Assembly (NCBI RefSeq): GCF_012271765.1 | Contig: NZ_VRKO01000013.1 | Span: 235,960-299,959, forward strand | Origin: Erwinia rhapontici | GTDB lineage: Bacteria; Pseudomonadota; Gammaproteobacteria; Enterobacterales; Enterobacteriaceae | DNA length: 64,000 nt | Direction of reading: 5' to 3' | Shown here: piece by piece, positions 29,142 through 38,099 of the stretch | Layout: each line of letters opens with the position of its first letter | Position numbering within the stretch: position 1 is the first letter of the stretch | Program-made: the position numbers and the translations under genes | The notes under the pieces: model-generated | Databases searched by the model: none | The model's input: the letters and a program-made list of their open reading frames with translations, nothing else | Told to the model about the DNA's origin: nothing

Positions 29142-30344
29142 TTAAGACTTCGGTTGTTCAGACTTCGCCTGAGACTCGGAACCTGCTTTGGCGCTGTCAT
29201 CGCTGACTTCCTGAGGCGTTACCGCTGCACCAGGTTTCACGCGTTGCAGACCGGTCACAATCACACGATCGCCATCTTTCAGACCGGCAGACACCAGCCA
29301 CTTATCACCAAATGCCTGGTCGGCAGTCAGATTACGGACTTCAACCTTATTGTCCGCGCCCACAACCATGGCAGTTGCCTGACCGGTTGGCGTACGGGTC
29401 ACACCCTGTTGAGGAACCAACAGTGCATTCGGGTTGGTGCCTTCATCCAGACGGGCACGCACAAACATACCCGGCAGCAGACTATGATCAGGGTTAGGGA
29501 ACACGGCACGTAATGTGATCGAACCTGTGGTTTCATCCACAGTGACATCAGAGAATTCTAATGTTCCGCTCTGCGCGTATTCGCTACCATTTTGCATCAG
29601 TAGTTTGACTTCAGCTTTACCATTGGTCTGCTGAAGTTTGCCGGAATTCAGTTCATCACGCAGGCGCATGAAATCTTCGCTGGATTGGGTCACATCAACA
29701 TAGATAGGGTCAAGTTGCTGTACGGTTGCCAACGCAGTGGTTTGCGCACTGGCAACTAAAGCGCCTTCCGTCACCGACGATTTACCGATGCGACCGCTGA
29801 TAGGTGAGGTCACTCGAGTATAGGCGAGGTTGATGCGTGCTGTTTCTACAGTGGCCTGAGCAGCCTGAACGGCAGCGGCGGTCTGGCTTTGCGTTGCCAT
29901 TGCCTGGTCGTAGTCCTGCTGGCTGATGTACTTAGTACCCAACAGGGGCTTGTAGCGTTTTACCGTCAATGCGGCAATCTGTGCATTGGCTTGTGCCTGT
30001 GCCAGATCACCTTTCGCACTGCTATAAGCAGCTTGATATGTGGCGGGGTCAATTTGATATAAAGACTCGCCAGCCTTGATATCGCTACCCTCAACGAAGT
30101 TGCGTTTCAGAATAATGCCAGATACCTGTGGGCGAACTTCTGCAATACGGAACGATGAGGTTCGACCTGGCAGGTCGGTAGTAATTTTAAGCGGGGCGCT
30201 TTTCAACGTTGTGATACCCACTTCAGGTGCCTGCTGTTGCTGTCCGGCTTGCTGAGATTCTTTGTTGTCACAACCCGTTAGCACTAAGCTGCCTGAGAGC
30301 ATCAGAACGGCCGCCAGAGGCGTTAACCCTCTGTTTTTGTTCAT
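29142..30344 (-). CDS. acrA: Multidrug efflux periplasmic adaptor AcrA
   Basis: 400 residues. The signal peptide has a lipobox (LTGC, Cys25), so it is a lipoprotein of the inner membrane. The usual adaptor modules follow: split lipoyl, alpha-hairpin (about 100-170), beta-barrel and membrane-proximal domains. AcrA links AcrB to TolC. It is the first gene of acrAB and is divergent from the repressor acrR. Confidence 0.98.
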   Translation of the reverse strand: MNKNRGLTPLAAVLMLSGSLVLTGCDNKESQQAGQQQQAPEVGITTLKSAPLKITTDLPGRTSSFRIAEVRPQVSGIILKRNFVEGSDIKAGESLYQIDPATYQAAYSSAKGDLAQAQANAQIAALTVKRYKPLLGTKYISQQDYDQAMATQSQTAAAVQAAQATVETARINLAYTRVTSPISGRIGKSSVTEGALVASAQTTALATVQQLDPIYVDVTQSSEDFMRLRDELNSGKLQQTNGKAEVKLLMQNGSEYAQSGTLEFSDVTVDETTGSITLRAVFPNPDHSLLPGMFVRARLDEGTNPNALLVPQQGVTRTPTGQATAMVVGADNKVEVRNLTADQAFGDKWLVSAGLKDGDRVIVTGLQRVKPGAAVTPQEVSDDSAKAGSESQAKSEQPKS

Positions 30345-30433
30345 AAATAAACCTCGAGTGTCCGATATCGATTGTTCAATGGATTACAAACCCATAAACC
30401 CATTGCTGCGTTTAAATTATGGTCGTGATATGG

Positions 30434-30457
30434 TACATACATTCGGAAATGTATGTA
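30434..30457. promoter_or_regulatory. AcrR operator
   Basis: A 24-bp palindrome starting TACATACATT and ending AATGTATGTA, separated by CGGA. It corresponds to the known E. coli AcrR site and lies in the acrR-acrA intergenic region, 28 bp before acrR. Confidence 0.92.
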
Positions 30458-30485
30458 AGTCTAACTCTTTGTAAATCACACCCTC

Positions 30486-31124
30486 ATGGCACGAAATACC
30501 AAACAACAGGCGCAGGAAACGCGCAATCACATCATTGATGCCGCAATTAAGCGCTTCTCTGAACATGGCGTATCCAAAACGTCACTGGCGGATATTGCCT
30601 CAAGTGCTGGCGTGACGCGGGGTGCTATTTACTGGCATTTCAAAAATAAAACTGATTTGCTGAATGAAATCTGGGCGCAATCCGAATCCGGAATGGCGGA
30701 CCTGGAGCTTGAGTATCAATCAAAATATCCTTCTGATCCACTATCTGTAATGCGCGCAATGTTGTTGTATGTCCTTGACGCAGCAGCCAGTGACCCAAGA
30801 AGGCGTGCACTTATGGAAATTATTTACCACAAATGTGAGTTTGTTGGAGAAATGACTACCCTACAACTGATGCAACAAAATCTCTATCTTGAATGTTATG
30901 AAAAGATAGAAGAGGTTTTATCGCAGTGCATTGATGCAAAACAACTCCCCGAAAATCTGGATACCCGGCGTGCTGCCGTTGTGATGCGTGGCTACATCAG
31001 TGGCATCATGGAAAACTGGTTATTTATGCCGGGCAGTTTTGATTTAGCCGGTGATGCGCCGCAATTAGTGGAAACGCTCATTGATATGCTGGCGCTCTGT
31101 CCGACGTTACGTCAGTCAGTTTAA
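30486..31124 (+). CDS. acrR: TetR-family repressor AcrR
   Basis: 212 residues. It has the TetR helix-turn-helix ([32 protein letters not shown], about 31-62) and a ligand-binding C-terminal domain. It represses acrAB and itself through the palindrome just upstream, and is released by drugs and dyes. Compared with E. coli, mscK does not follow. Confidence 0.97.
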   Translation: MARNTKQQAQETRNHIIDAAIKRFSEHGVSKTSLADIASSAGVTRGAIYWHFKNKTDLLNEIWAQSESGMADLELEYQSKYPSDPLSVMRAMLLYVLDAAASDPRRRALMEIIYHKCEFVGEMTTLQLMQQNLYLECYEKIEEVLSQCIDAKQLPENLDTRRAAVVMRGYISGIMENWLFMPGSFDLAGDAPQLVETLIDMLALCPTLRQSV

Positions 31125-31131
31125 CCGCCGA

Positions 31132-31281
31132 TTATGACTGGCTGGCGACTTTCTGTTCAAAATCCCGCTGTACGATCGCCAGCGCAGCCAGAACGGTTTC
31201 TGGTGCAACATGATTTTCTTCCAACAGCATAATCAAATCGACGGCGAGTTTGATTTCTTCCGGCGCGGTTTCCAGTGACAT
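31132..31281 (-). CDS. rsmS: Small protein RsmS (YbaM)
   Basis: 49 residues, starting [20 protein letters not shown]. It corresponds to E. coli YbaM (53 residues), which sits at the same place next to priC. In Pectobacterium the homologue RsmS affects secondary metabolism and virulence. The molecular action is unknown. It is a soluble helical protein with no other motif visible. Confidence 0.88.
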   Translation of the reverse strand: MSLETAPEEIKLAVDLIMLLEENHVAPETVLAALAIVQRDFEQKVASQS

Positions 31282-31317
31282 ACTTGCTCCTTATTTCTGA
31301 ATGCAGACAATCAGCGG

Positions 31318-31563
31318 TCAGATACGTAAAATTTTGACGATACCCGTCATCACCAGTGCACCTATAAGTGAAGTCAGCATCGTATGTGGGTCGAGGGTGG
31401 CCAGCGTGCCGTTATTCATATAGGTACTGATATAGCCGCCAATCAACGCTCCCACGGCGGCAAGTACTAATGTGGGCACCAGCCCGCCCGGGCGGCCAGG
31501 AAAAAAATAGCGTGCAATAAAACCCACCAGAAGACCGATGATTATCCAGGAAATCAGACCCAT
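31318..31563 (-). CDS. GlsB/YeaQ/YmgE-family membrane protein
   Basis: 81 residues from the ATG at 31563, with GGAGAG eight bases upstream. It has three hydrophobic helices with Gly-rich turns (FFPGRPGGLVPTLVLAAVGALIGGYI). This is the transglycosylase-associated-protein family, often stress-induced; the name does not imply enzymatic activity. It is not at this place in E. coli, where mscK occupies the neighbouring interval. Confidence 0.88.
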   Translation of the reverse strand: MGLISWIIIGLLVGFIARYFFPGRPGGLVPTLVLAAVGALIGGYISTYMNNGTLATLDPHTMLTSLIGALVMTGIVKILRI

Positions 31564-31630
31564 TTTCGCTCTCCAGTTACAGGGCAATGTGACTATTATA
31601 GTCCCCGATTCGGCAGGGGATGAGACGAGG

Positions 31631-32167
31631 CTAGCTGCTACGTTCGCGATTTTCAATGGCGCGTTCAATTCGCTTGAGGGCTTGCAAACATCGCTGTAAC
31701 CGTCCTTCCAGAGCAGCGACTTCCCGTTGCAACTGTTGCTGTTGTGCCAGGGTTTCCTGCACGGCCAGCAAACTCTCCCGGTCGATAATCATGGCACGTA
31801 AGCGACGTTCGAAATCCTGATGCTCGGCCAGTTTCTCATATAAATTCTCTTTGACCGGAACAGGGCGAGACTCGCTGCGACGCATTTTCTGCGTTGCCAG
31901 CTCACGTTGCAGGGCGCTCATCTGCATCACTACCCGTTCAGCCATCCAGGCCACGCTCTCCATACGGTTATCACGTACGCTTTGTTTCAGCTGTGCCATC
32001 GTCTGGCGAACTTCCAGTAAATAATCGCCCAGTCGGGTGGTGTGGCAGTGAAACAATTTAATATCGAAGCGTGCCTGTGCAGTGCGATTATTGGCATGAG
32101 GTTCCACGGCGTGCGCAAGTTGTTCGAGTTGCATATCGAGTTGTTGCAGTAAACCTGCGCTTTTCAT
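31631..32167 (-). CDS. priC: Primosomal replication protein PriC
   Basis: 178 residues from the ATG at 32167, preceded by GGAG; E. coli PriC has 175. It is a helical, basic protein with long coiled-coil-like stretches and the recognisable HQDFERRLR motif. PriC restarts collapsed replication forks by loading DnaB with Rep or PriA. The family is poorly conserved, and synteny (rsmS, ybaN, apt) supports the call. It is divergent from ybaN. Confidence 0.9.
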   Translation of the reverse strand: MKSAGLLQQLDMQLEQLAHAVEPHANNRTAQARFDIKLFHCHTTRLGDYLLEVRQTMAQLKQSVRDNRMESVAWMAERVVMQMSALQRELATQKMRRSESRPVPVKENLYEKLAEHQDFERRLRAMIIDRESLLAVQETLAQQQQLQREVAALEGRLQRCLQALKRIERAIENRERSS

Positions 32168-32233
32168 CTTATTCTCCGTGGCGGTAATGCTCTGTATGAT
32201 ACCCTGATTCTGAGACATTTTTCCGGGTGTGCC

Positions 32234-32611
32234 ATGCAACGTTATATTCTTATTGTTTTAGGCTGGCTTGCTGTGGTGTTAGCGACGTTGGGAGTGGTGT
32301 TGCCGTTGCTGCCCACCACGCCATTCTTACTGCTGGCCGCCTGGTGTTTTGCCCGTTCTTCACCGCGTTTTCATTACTGGCTGCTGCACCGCTCGGTATT
32401 TGGTCGATATTTGCGTCACTGGCAGCAACACCGGGCGATGCCTCCAGGTGCTAAGGGCAGGGCGATCCTGTTTATTCTGATCACTTTTGCTTTTTCGCTG
32501 TGGATGGTCAAGATCCTTTGGGTGCGTCTGTTACTGTTGGCGATCCTCTGCGCGCTGCTGGTCTTTATGATTCGTATACCCGTGGTTGATGAAGGGCAAG
32601 AAAAGCGGTGA
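32234..32611 (+). CDS. ybaN: DUF454 inner membrane protein YbaN
   Basis: 125 residues, the E. coli length, with three to four membrane helices and the family signature LPLLPTTPFLLLAAWCFARSS. The function is unknown. It is divergent from priC and upstream of apt. Confidence 0.93.
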   Translation: MQRYILIVLGWLAVVLATLGVVLPLLPTTPFLLLAAWCFARSSPRFHYWLLHRSVFGRYLRHWQQHRAMPPGAKGRAILFILITFAFSLWMVKILWVRLLLLAILCALLVFMIRIPVVDEGQEKR

Positions 32612-32767
32612 TTTTGCTTAACACGGTTGCAATTGTCCGGCGGTTTGCATAGATTTGGTCGTTTTCGTGCGCGGCTTCCCCTCAACGTCTGAATTTCACC
32701 CGGCAACCCTGCCGCAGAGTGGAATGAAGCTGCGCGAGTCAGATTTGTATTTACCAGGCATAACATT

Positions 32768-33319
32768 ATGACCGCGACTGCGCAGCAGCTTGAATTGATT
32801 AAAAACAGTATCAAAAGCATCCCGGATTACCCAAAGCCGGGTATTCTCTTTCGTGACGTGACCAGCCTGCTGGAAGATCCGAAAGCGTTTGCATTGAGCA
32901 TTGAACTGTTGGTTGAACGCTATCGTGACGCTGGCATCACCAAAGTAGTGGGCACTGAAGCGCGAGGTTTTTTGTTCGGTGCACCGGTTGCGCTAGGACT
33001 GGGAGTAGGTTTTGTGCCGGTACGTAAGCCGGGCAAACTGCCACGTAAAACCTTTGCTGAAACCTATGAGCTGGAATACGGCACAGACACGCTGGAACTG
33101 CACTGTGATGCGATTCAGCCGGGTGATATTGTTCTGGTGATCGATGACTTGCTGGCAACCGGTGGCACTATTGAAGCAACGGTGAAGCTGATTCGCCGTG
33201 CAGGTGGCAGCGTAAAAGACGCTGCATTTATCATTAACCTGTTTGATTTGACCGGCGAATCTCGCCTGAAAGCGCAGGGTATTGAAAGCTACAGCCTGGT
33301 GAACTTCCCCGGTCACTAA
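32768..33319 (+). CDS. apt: Adenine phosphoribosyltransferase
   Basis: 183 residues, identical in length to E. coli Apt. It converts adenine and PRPP to AMP in purine salvage. The PRPP-binding motif is [13 protein letters not shown] (about 123-135) and the family segment GIEARGF appears as [14 protein letters not shown] hairpin follows at 33329-33347. In E. coli dnaX is the next gene; here two surface-protein genes are inserted between them. Confidence 0.97.
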   Translation: MTATAQQLELIKNSIKSIPDYPKPGILFRDVTSLLEDPKAFALSIELLVERYRDAGITKVVGTEARGFLFGAPVALGLGVGFVPVRKPGKLPRKTFAETYELEYGTDTLELHCDAIQPGDIVLVIDDLLATGGTIEATVKLIRRAGGSVKDAAFIINLFDLTGESRLKAQGIESYSLVNFPGH

Positions 33320-33328
33320 GCTTGATCA

Positions 33329-33352
33329 GGCCGGGTTAACCCCGGCCTTGTT
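33329..33352 (+). terminator. Probable terminator after apt
   Basis: GGCCGGG (33329-33335) pairs with CCCGGCC (33341-33347) around TTAAC; the T-run is short and interrupted. Confidence 0.6.
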
Positions 33353-33517
33353 ACGACTCTCTTCTGTTTCCCGCTTTTCGCTTCCCGCCCCTTTATCAAT
33401 ACTAAAAATGCGCTCGCCCGCTGTTCGGCACGATTCGCGGCGAACGGTTGATTCTCTGCTCTAAAATACGACAGCCAACATCAAGCTGTGATTTCACAGG
33501 CGTCAGGGAAGAGTGAA

Positions 33518-34120
33518 ATGAAAAAAACCATGACTGTATTGCTGTTTTTTCCCCTGCTTGCCGGGGCTGAAGACGTTGTTGCCAGCACCACACAAAAGCC
33601 GTTACAGCAGGCCTACCCGCCGGAAAGCTTTAGCGGGCGGCATACTTTCACGCTGGGTTACACTGAAAGCCACATCTCACATTTCAAAGCCATGAAAGGG
33701 GTCAATGCGAAGTATCGCTATGAAATCCCGGAATTACCTCTGAGCGCGATGGTCTCTTTCAGCGGCATGAGCGGCAGGGGTAGCCAGAGTGTCGGAGGAA
33801 GCGATGCCCGAGAAGTGAAGCACCACCGCGTGCGTTACTATAGCCTGATGGTCGGGCCTGCCTGGCGGGCGACGAGCTGGGCCAGCCTTTACTTGCTGGG
33901 AGGGGCGGGCTGGGAAAGCAGCAGCAACCAGACTGACTACCATAACCCAGGCGGGGACAGTACCGGGCGCTATAAAATATTTGATGCGCGTTTTGCCTGG
34001 GGAGCAGGGGTGCAGTTCAACCTGATTGATAACGTAGCGGTGGATGTTGGCTACCAGGCCGGGCACGTGCAGAAAACGTCCAGTAACGGGTTTAATGTTG
34101 GGATAGGTTATCGATTCTGA
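33518..34120 (+). CDS. Ail/Lom/OmpX-family outer membrane beta-barrel protein
   Basis: 200 residues from the ATG at 33518; ten more codons are open upstream, but this start gives a signal peptide (MKKTMTVLLFFPLLAGA). The mature part has the alternating strands of an eight-stranded barrel, the family motifs FTLGYTESHI and NVAVDVGYQAG, and a terminal Phe after GIGYRF. Ail/OmpX proteins serve in adhesion and complement resistance in pathogens. Which role applies here is not visible. It is convergent with the large autotransporter and not in the E. coli apt-dnaX interval. Confidence 0.88.
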   Translation: MKKTMTVLLFFPLLAGAEDVVASTTQKPLQQAYPPESFSGRHTFTLGYTESHISHFKAMKGVNAKYRYEIPELPLSAMVSFSGMSGRGSQSVGGSDAREVKHHRVRYYSLMVGPAWRATSWASLYLLGGAGWESSSNQTDYHNPGGDSTGRYKIFDARFAWGAGVQFNLIDNVAVDVGYQAGHVQKTSSNGFNVGIGYRF

Positions 34121-34141
34121 TGGGGATACGAAGAGTAGAAA

Positions 34142-34158
34142 GGGCAGCGAAGCTGCCC
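34142..34158. terminator. Terminator between the Ail-like gene and the autotransporter
   Basis: GGGCAGC-GAA-GCTGCCC hairpin; on the minus strand a short T-run follows, so it serves mainly the autotransporter gene. Confidence 0.65.
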
Positions 34159-34168
34159 CTGATAATCA

Positions 34169-37100
34169 TTAGAACGCGAACCTGATCCCGGCATAAATGG
34201 TGTTGTCGGTGATGTGCGATGACGCATTCAACTGATAGTTAAGACTGTAAGACAATGCGTCGTGCGACAGCTCAATGCCAATGTTACTGGTGAACACGGA
34301 ATGATCGGTAATACTTGAATCGGTCATTGAGTAGCTGGCTTCCTCGCCCGGAAGCCAGCTACGGCTTTTCGCTTTGACGTCCCCGCTGTTGCCGGTCCAC
34401 GTCAGGTCCAGTAAAGGCTTAACCTGGTAGCCTTTACTGGCTGTGAACGTCCTGGACAGCGAAACGCCCAGCGGGAATGACCAGATTTTCTGTGAGTCAC
34501 CCGCTGTTTCAAACATCGTTCCCAGCTCGTTATGCGTCGTAAAGGCCTCGCTTTTCAGTCGCGTATAATGTATTGCTGCATGTGGCGTCACATCGGCCAG
34601 TTTGTTATTCCACTGGTAACTGGCCGTGATACCACTGCTCAGCGCCCAGCTGTTCATTCTGGCCCGCAGCGACCCACCCTCAATCTCAGCCGGACTTTGC
34701 TGTTTCATTCTGTTACGGCTGCCGGTGTAACTGACATCTGCCATCACATTCAGCGCGCCCCGTTGCCAACTGCTGTAGAGTGAGCTTCCCCAAAAGTTGA
34801 AGTCATTACGCGTTGGGCTCACGTTTCCATGGCTGGTACTTTTGCCCCCGCCCGTATTCAGCGCCATACCGGTAGTCATCATGCCGAAGTCGCCGGCATC
34901 AAAACGGAAATCACTCCCTAATGCCAGTCCACCGAGATTTGCAGAAGAGCGAGCCTGCCAACGTCCTGAAGAAAACCCATGAGAACGGCTGTTATCAGAC
35001 AGCAGCGTCGCCCATAGATTAACGCCTGTCGCAGCCTGTGCCCCGGGCATTGATGCAATGCCAGAGAGATGATGCTCAACCGCATGACGAGCCGCTGACA
35101 GCGCCATAAAGGTGCTGTGCTGGACACCCACCACAGAGGCGATATGTAATGCTGACTGCACGACTTTACTGGCGAGAACCTCTTCGCGGATATAACGAAT
35201 ATCCATCGACTGCGAAATAAAGCGCTGGCCTGCATCGTCAGAGTGAGTATTAACACCCTGCGTTTTAGCCATATTGGCCATCAGGTCCTGTGTGTCCGGT
35301 GGCAAAAGCGGCTGGCTGGTCTGTGCAGCGGTCAGATGATGGGCATTGCCCTCCACGCTGCTGCCCATCTTAAACAGACGGCTACTGCTGGTAATATTCT
35401 GCTGCTGCCAGAAACCCTCCGTCGTATTGCCTCCTTCGCTGGCGATGAAGCGTTCCCCCGTTTTGAGATTGTCATCGGTGATGACCAGCATTTTCGCCGT
35501 CAGGGCCACGCTCCCGTCCCCGATCAGCAGGGCGGATGAACCTTGGTCCACGTAGGTTTTTGCGGAAACGATCGTCAGTGATGCATCATCGAATCGATTG
35601 AGATGTCTGTCGCTACCAATACTCCAGTGCAGATCCGGGCTGGACAAATCGACGGTTTCACCTGCTGCAATAGCCAGCGTTCCGGCAAACGGTTCAGACT
35701 GCTGCTGTGTCATCCATCCGGCGCCTTGCTGCCAGAGTTCAGCGTTCAGTTCACGTGTTCCGATAATCGCGGTGCCTTTGCCCATGACATCCATCTGCCC
35801 TCGTGAGGCATCAAGGTGCGTACTGGCAAACATTCCACCGTTAACGCGTAGTGCACCGGAGCGCAACCCGGTATTGTCGGCCGTGAAGATGCCGCCAGTT
35901 TGCAGGTACTGGTTTTCACTACCGTAGCGGGTGTCTGCCTGGCCGATGGTTAAGCTGTCTGCGGTGTAGTTACCGCTTTCGATGGTGAGCTGCCCATTGC
36001 CCGCCAGGCCTGATTCATTCTCCTGTCCGCCATCGTTGCCGCCGAGCACGATATCAGTAGCGATATGGCCACTACTGTTTTTAAACAGAGCAGAACCGGT
36101 GCCCCCATTGCCACCCTTGCCACCGAGACCTGGACCAGTGCCGCCAGAAGTGGTGCCGCTAGTTCCTGCCTGGCTGCCGTTCCCCCCCAGCTGGAGGAAG
36201 CTGCTATTGGTGATATGACTATCCTCAACATTCAAGGTGCCGCTGCCCCCGTGACCGCCTGCACCTCCCTGGCCACCGATAGCATCGGATGCGCTATTAC
36301 CACCAGCCCCACCACGTTCTCCATCAGCCCCAAGCGTTATCGAATGAATAGAAAGGTGGCTGGTAGCGATGTTGATGGTTGCGTTTCCGCCATCACCACC
36401 AATGGCACCTGTACCACCATCCCCTCCTGCGCCGCCAATACCACCGATACCGGACAATGATGCGCCATTGAGGCCGGTTTCTCCGCCATTACCGCCGCGA
36501 GAACCCTGGCCGCCAGCCCCCCCTGCCTGCAGGTTGTTTTTGACTGTTAAATCGGCATTGTTCAGGCTCAGTTCAGCATAGCCACCTTGCGCTCCGTTGC
36601 CGCCGTTGCTTCCCGCGGCACCGGCACCCCCGTCTCCGCCGTTGCCACCGCGACCTGCGGTCCCCCCGGTGCCGCCCTGACCACCCAGGCCACCGCTGCT
36701 GGCCAGTCCGTCAGAGCCGTTCTCACCTTGAATGCCATCCTGGCCCCGGGAGCCCGCGCTGCCACCGTCTCCACCCCGGCCCCCCGCAGACCCGTTACTG
36801 GCAGCGCCTGCCTTTCCACCCGTGCCGCCAAGTAGGATCGTGTCAGCATAAAAATTACCGTTAGTCAGCGTGAGTTCTGCGTTCCCCCCGCTTGCAGCCT
36901 GAGCGCCTTGGCCACCGAGTGATCCTGACGCACCTGCGGCACCGAGGCCGCCTGCAGCACCCGCTGCTCCATCGCCACCTCTGCCGCCGTTACCACCATA
37001 GCCGTCGATATCGGTGTTGCTCCCTGCGCCGCCCTGTCCGCCATCGCCAGCGTTGCCGCCGCTCCCCCCTTTGCCGCCCATTCCTCCAGCACTTCCCGCG

Positions 37101-37609
37101 GAGGCCTGACCCGCCACACCGCCATTCCCCCCCAGAGTGACTGAACCCAAGGAGGCATCATCACCCTCGACGATCAGTGTTCCTGATCCCCCCGCCTGAC
37201 CCGAAGAACCATCACTTCCCTGGGGGCCGCGAGTGCCACTGGTGCCATTCGTTGCCAGTCCGGCTGGTGATCCCGGGTTGCCATTGCCACCGGCAGAGGA
37301 GCTACCGTTCTGGCCATCGTAGCCATCACCACCGTTGCCCCCGTTACTTCCATTACCTGCACTGCCGCTCTGGCCTGCATCGGCGCCATCACTGCCGTTA
37401 CCACCTTTATCTCCTTGCGTAATAGTGTGACGTCCTGTCATCTCGCTGAGGGGCTGGGTTTCGTTCGTGCCAGGTGCAGCGGCAGCCGATGCAAGAGGGA
37501 CGGCGCTGAATATCGGCAGTGAGAGCAAGGCCAGTGTAGAAATGGAAGAACGCAGACGGTGCTTTTTAAGCGGAAGATCCACGAGCTGTTTAGCTGTTGT
37601 ATGTTTCAT
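34169..37609 (-). CDS. Autotransporter (type Va) with glycine-rich GGX-loop passenger
   Basis: 1146 residues. The long N-terminal signal has a basic start and a hydrophobic core (about 22-43). Residues 60-560 are the unusual part. A short strand motif such as SGTLIVEGDD, NAELTLTNGNF, NATINIATSHL or NGQLTIESGNY, usually followed by a LGG turn, recurs at about 142, 243, 344, 409, 456, 505 and 538, with a weaker one at about 60. Between the repeats lie loops made almost only of GGX, GN, GD and GA triplets. The spacings are about 101, 101, 65, 47, 49 and 33, so the loops mostly shorten toward the C-terminus. A more ordinary region (about 560-860) leads to the beta-barrel (about 865-1146), which ends IYAGIRFAF with the terminal Phe needed for barrel assembly. 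The passenger is plausibly a beta-solenoid carrying polyglycine-II-like loops. Function is unknown; adhesion or surface protection is a guess. Confidence 0.88.
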   Translation of the reverse strand: MKHTTAKQLVDLPLKKHRLRSSISTLALLSLPIFSAVPLASAAAAPGTNETQPLSEMTGRHTITQGDKGGNGSDGADAGQSGSAGNGSNGGNGGDGYDGQNGSSSAGGNGNPGSPAGLATNGTSGTRGPQGSDGSSGQAGGSGTLIVEGDDASLGSVTLGGNGGVAGQASAGSAGGMGGKGGSGGNAGDGGQGGAGSNTDIDGYGGNGGRGGDGAAGAAGGLGAAGASGSLGGQGAQAASGGNAELTLTNGNFYADTILLGGTGGKAGAASNGSAGGRGGDGGSAGSRGQDGIQGENGSDGLASSGGLGGQGGTGGTAGRGGNGGDGGAGAAGSNGGNGAQGGYAELSLNNADLTVKNNLQAGGAGGQGSRGGNGGETGLNGASLSGIGGIGGAGGDGGTGAIGGDGGNATINIATSHLSIHSITLGADGERGGAGGNSASDAIGGQGGAGGHGGSGTLNVEDSHITNSSFLQLGGNGSQAGTSGTTSGGTGPGLGGKGGNGGTGSALFKNSSGHIATDIVLGGNDGGQENESGLAGNGQLTIESGNYTADSLTIGQADTRYGSENQYLQTGGIFTADNTGLRSGALRVNGGMFASTHLDASRGQMDVMGKGTAIIGTRELNAELWQQGAGWMTQQQSEPFAGTLAIAAGETVDLSSPDLHWSIGSDRHLNRFDDASLTIVSAKTYVDQGSSALLIGDGSVALTAKMLVITDDNLKTGERFIASEGGNTTEGFWQQQNITSSSRLFKMGSSVEGNAHHLTAAQTSQPLLPPDTQDLMANMAKTQGVNTHSDDAGQRFISQSMDIRYIREEVLASKVVQSALHIASVVGVQHSTFMALSAARHAVEHHLSGIASMPGAQAATGVNLWATLLSDNSRSHGFSSGRWQARSSANLGGLALGSDFRFDAGDFGMMTTGMALNTGGGKSTSHGNVSPTRNDFNFWGSSLYSSWQRGALNVMADVSYTGSRNRMKQQSPAEIEGGSLRARMNSWALSSGITASYQWNNKLADVTPHAAIHYTRLKSEAFTTHNELGTMFETAGDSQKIWSFPLGVSLSRTFTASKGYQVKPLLDLTWTGNSGDVKAKSRSWLPGEEASYSMTDSSITDHSVFTSNIGIELSHDALSYSLNYQLNASSHITDNTIYAGIRFAF

Positions 37610-38099
37610 AAATTAATCCGTTAATCAGTGGAGATCCTTGTGGCGCTGCAATTTTTTGAAAAAAAGGCGGCACCAATTCGCCGGAAAATGGAAACCCGGA
37701 TGATTGCGTATCAGAGGCGTGGTGAACGTTTTTGCACTGTTATTCCTTTAATGCTGGGAGAAAGCACATCCTGTGCTTTTGCGGAAAACATGGGCAATTT
37801 GCCACATACTTCGGAGGGGGGAAATTAGCATTTCGTGTTACGTGTAGCGGTAAAACGATTTTTGGATATTTTATGAATTGATGGGTTTTATTCACCCGTT
37901 TTCATCGAAAAAGAGCAAGTCTGCGTGGCAAAATAAGCGTGTAACAGCATGGCGACAGGTAGACCTTCTGTTATAGTACCTTCCCTTAATCCGCTTATTG
38001 GCCGTGAACACGGTTGATCTTGCCGATACTCGTCAACAGGCTAAACTGCGGTTTATCACGGTTTGGGTAAGTAATTTTTTAAAAAATGATGAAGTCTTA
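37610..38099. other. 490-bp intergenic region between the autotransporter and dnaX
   Basis: It holds the promoter regions of two divergent genes. A 66-codon open frame (37628-37828) is not convincing. A TATAGT at 37972-37977 is a possible -10 for dnaX without a clear -35. The region is AT-rich around 37820-37900. Confidence 0.5.

Noticed and set aside
36369..37422. Several proline- or arginine-rich frames opposite the autotransporter
   Set aside because: They are the reverse reading of glycine codons in the GGX repeats.
37628..37828. 66-codon open frame in the dnaX upstream region
   Set aside because: It begins 19 bp from the autotransporter start, has no good ribosome-binding site and no recognisable domain.
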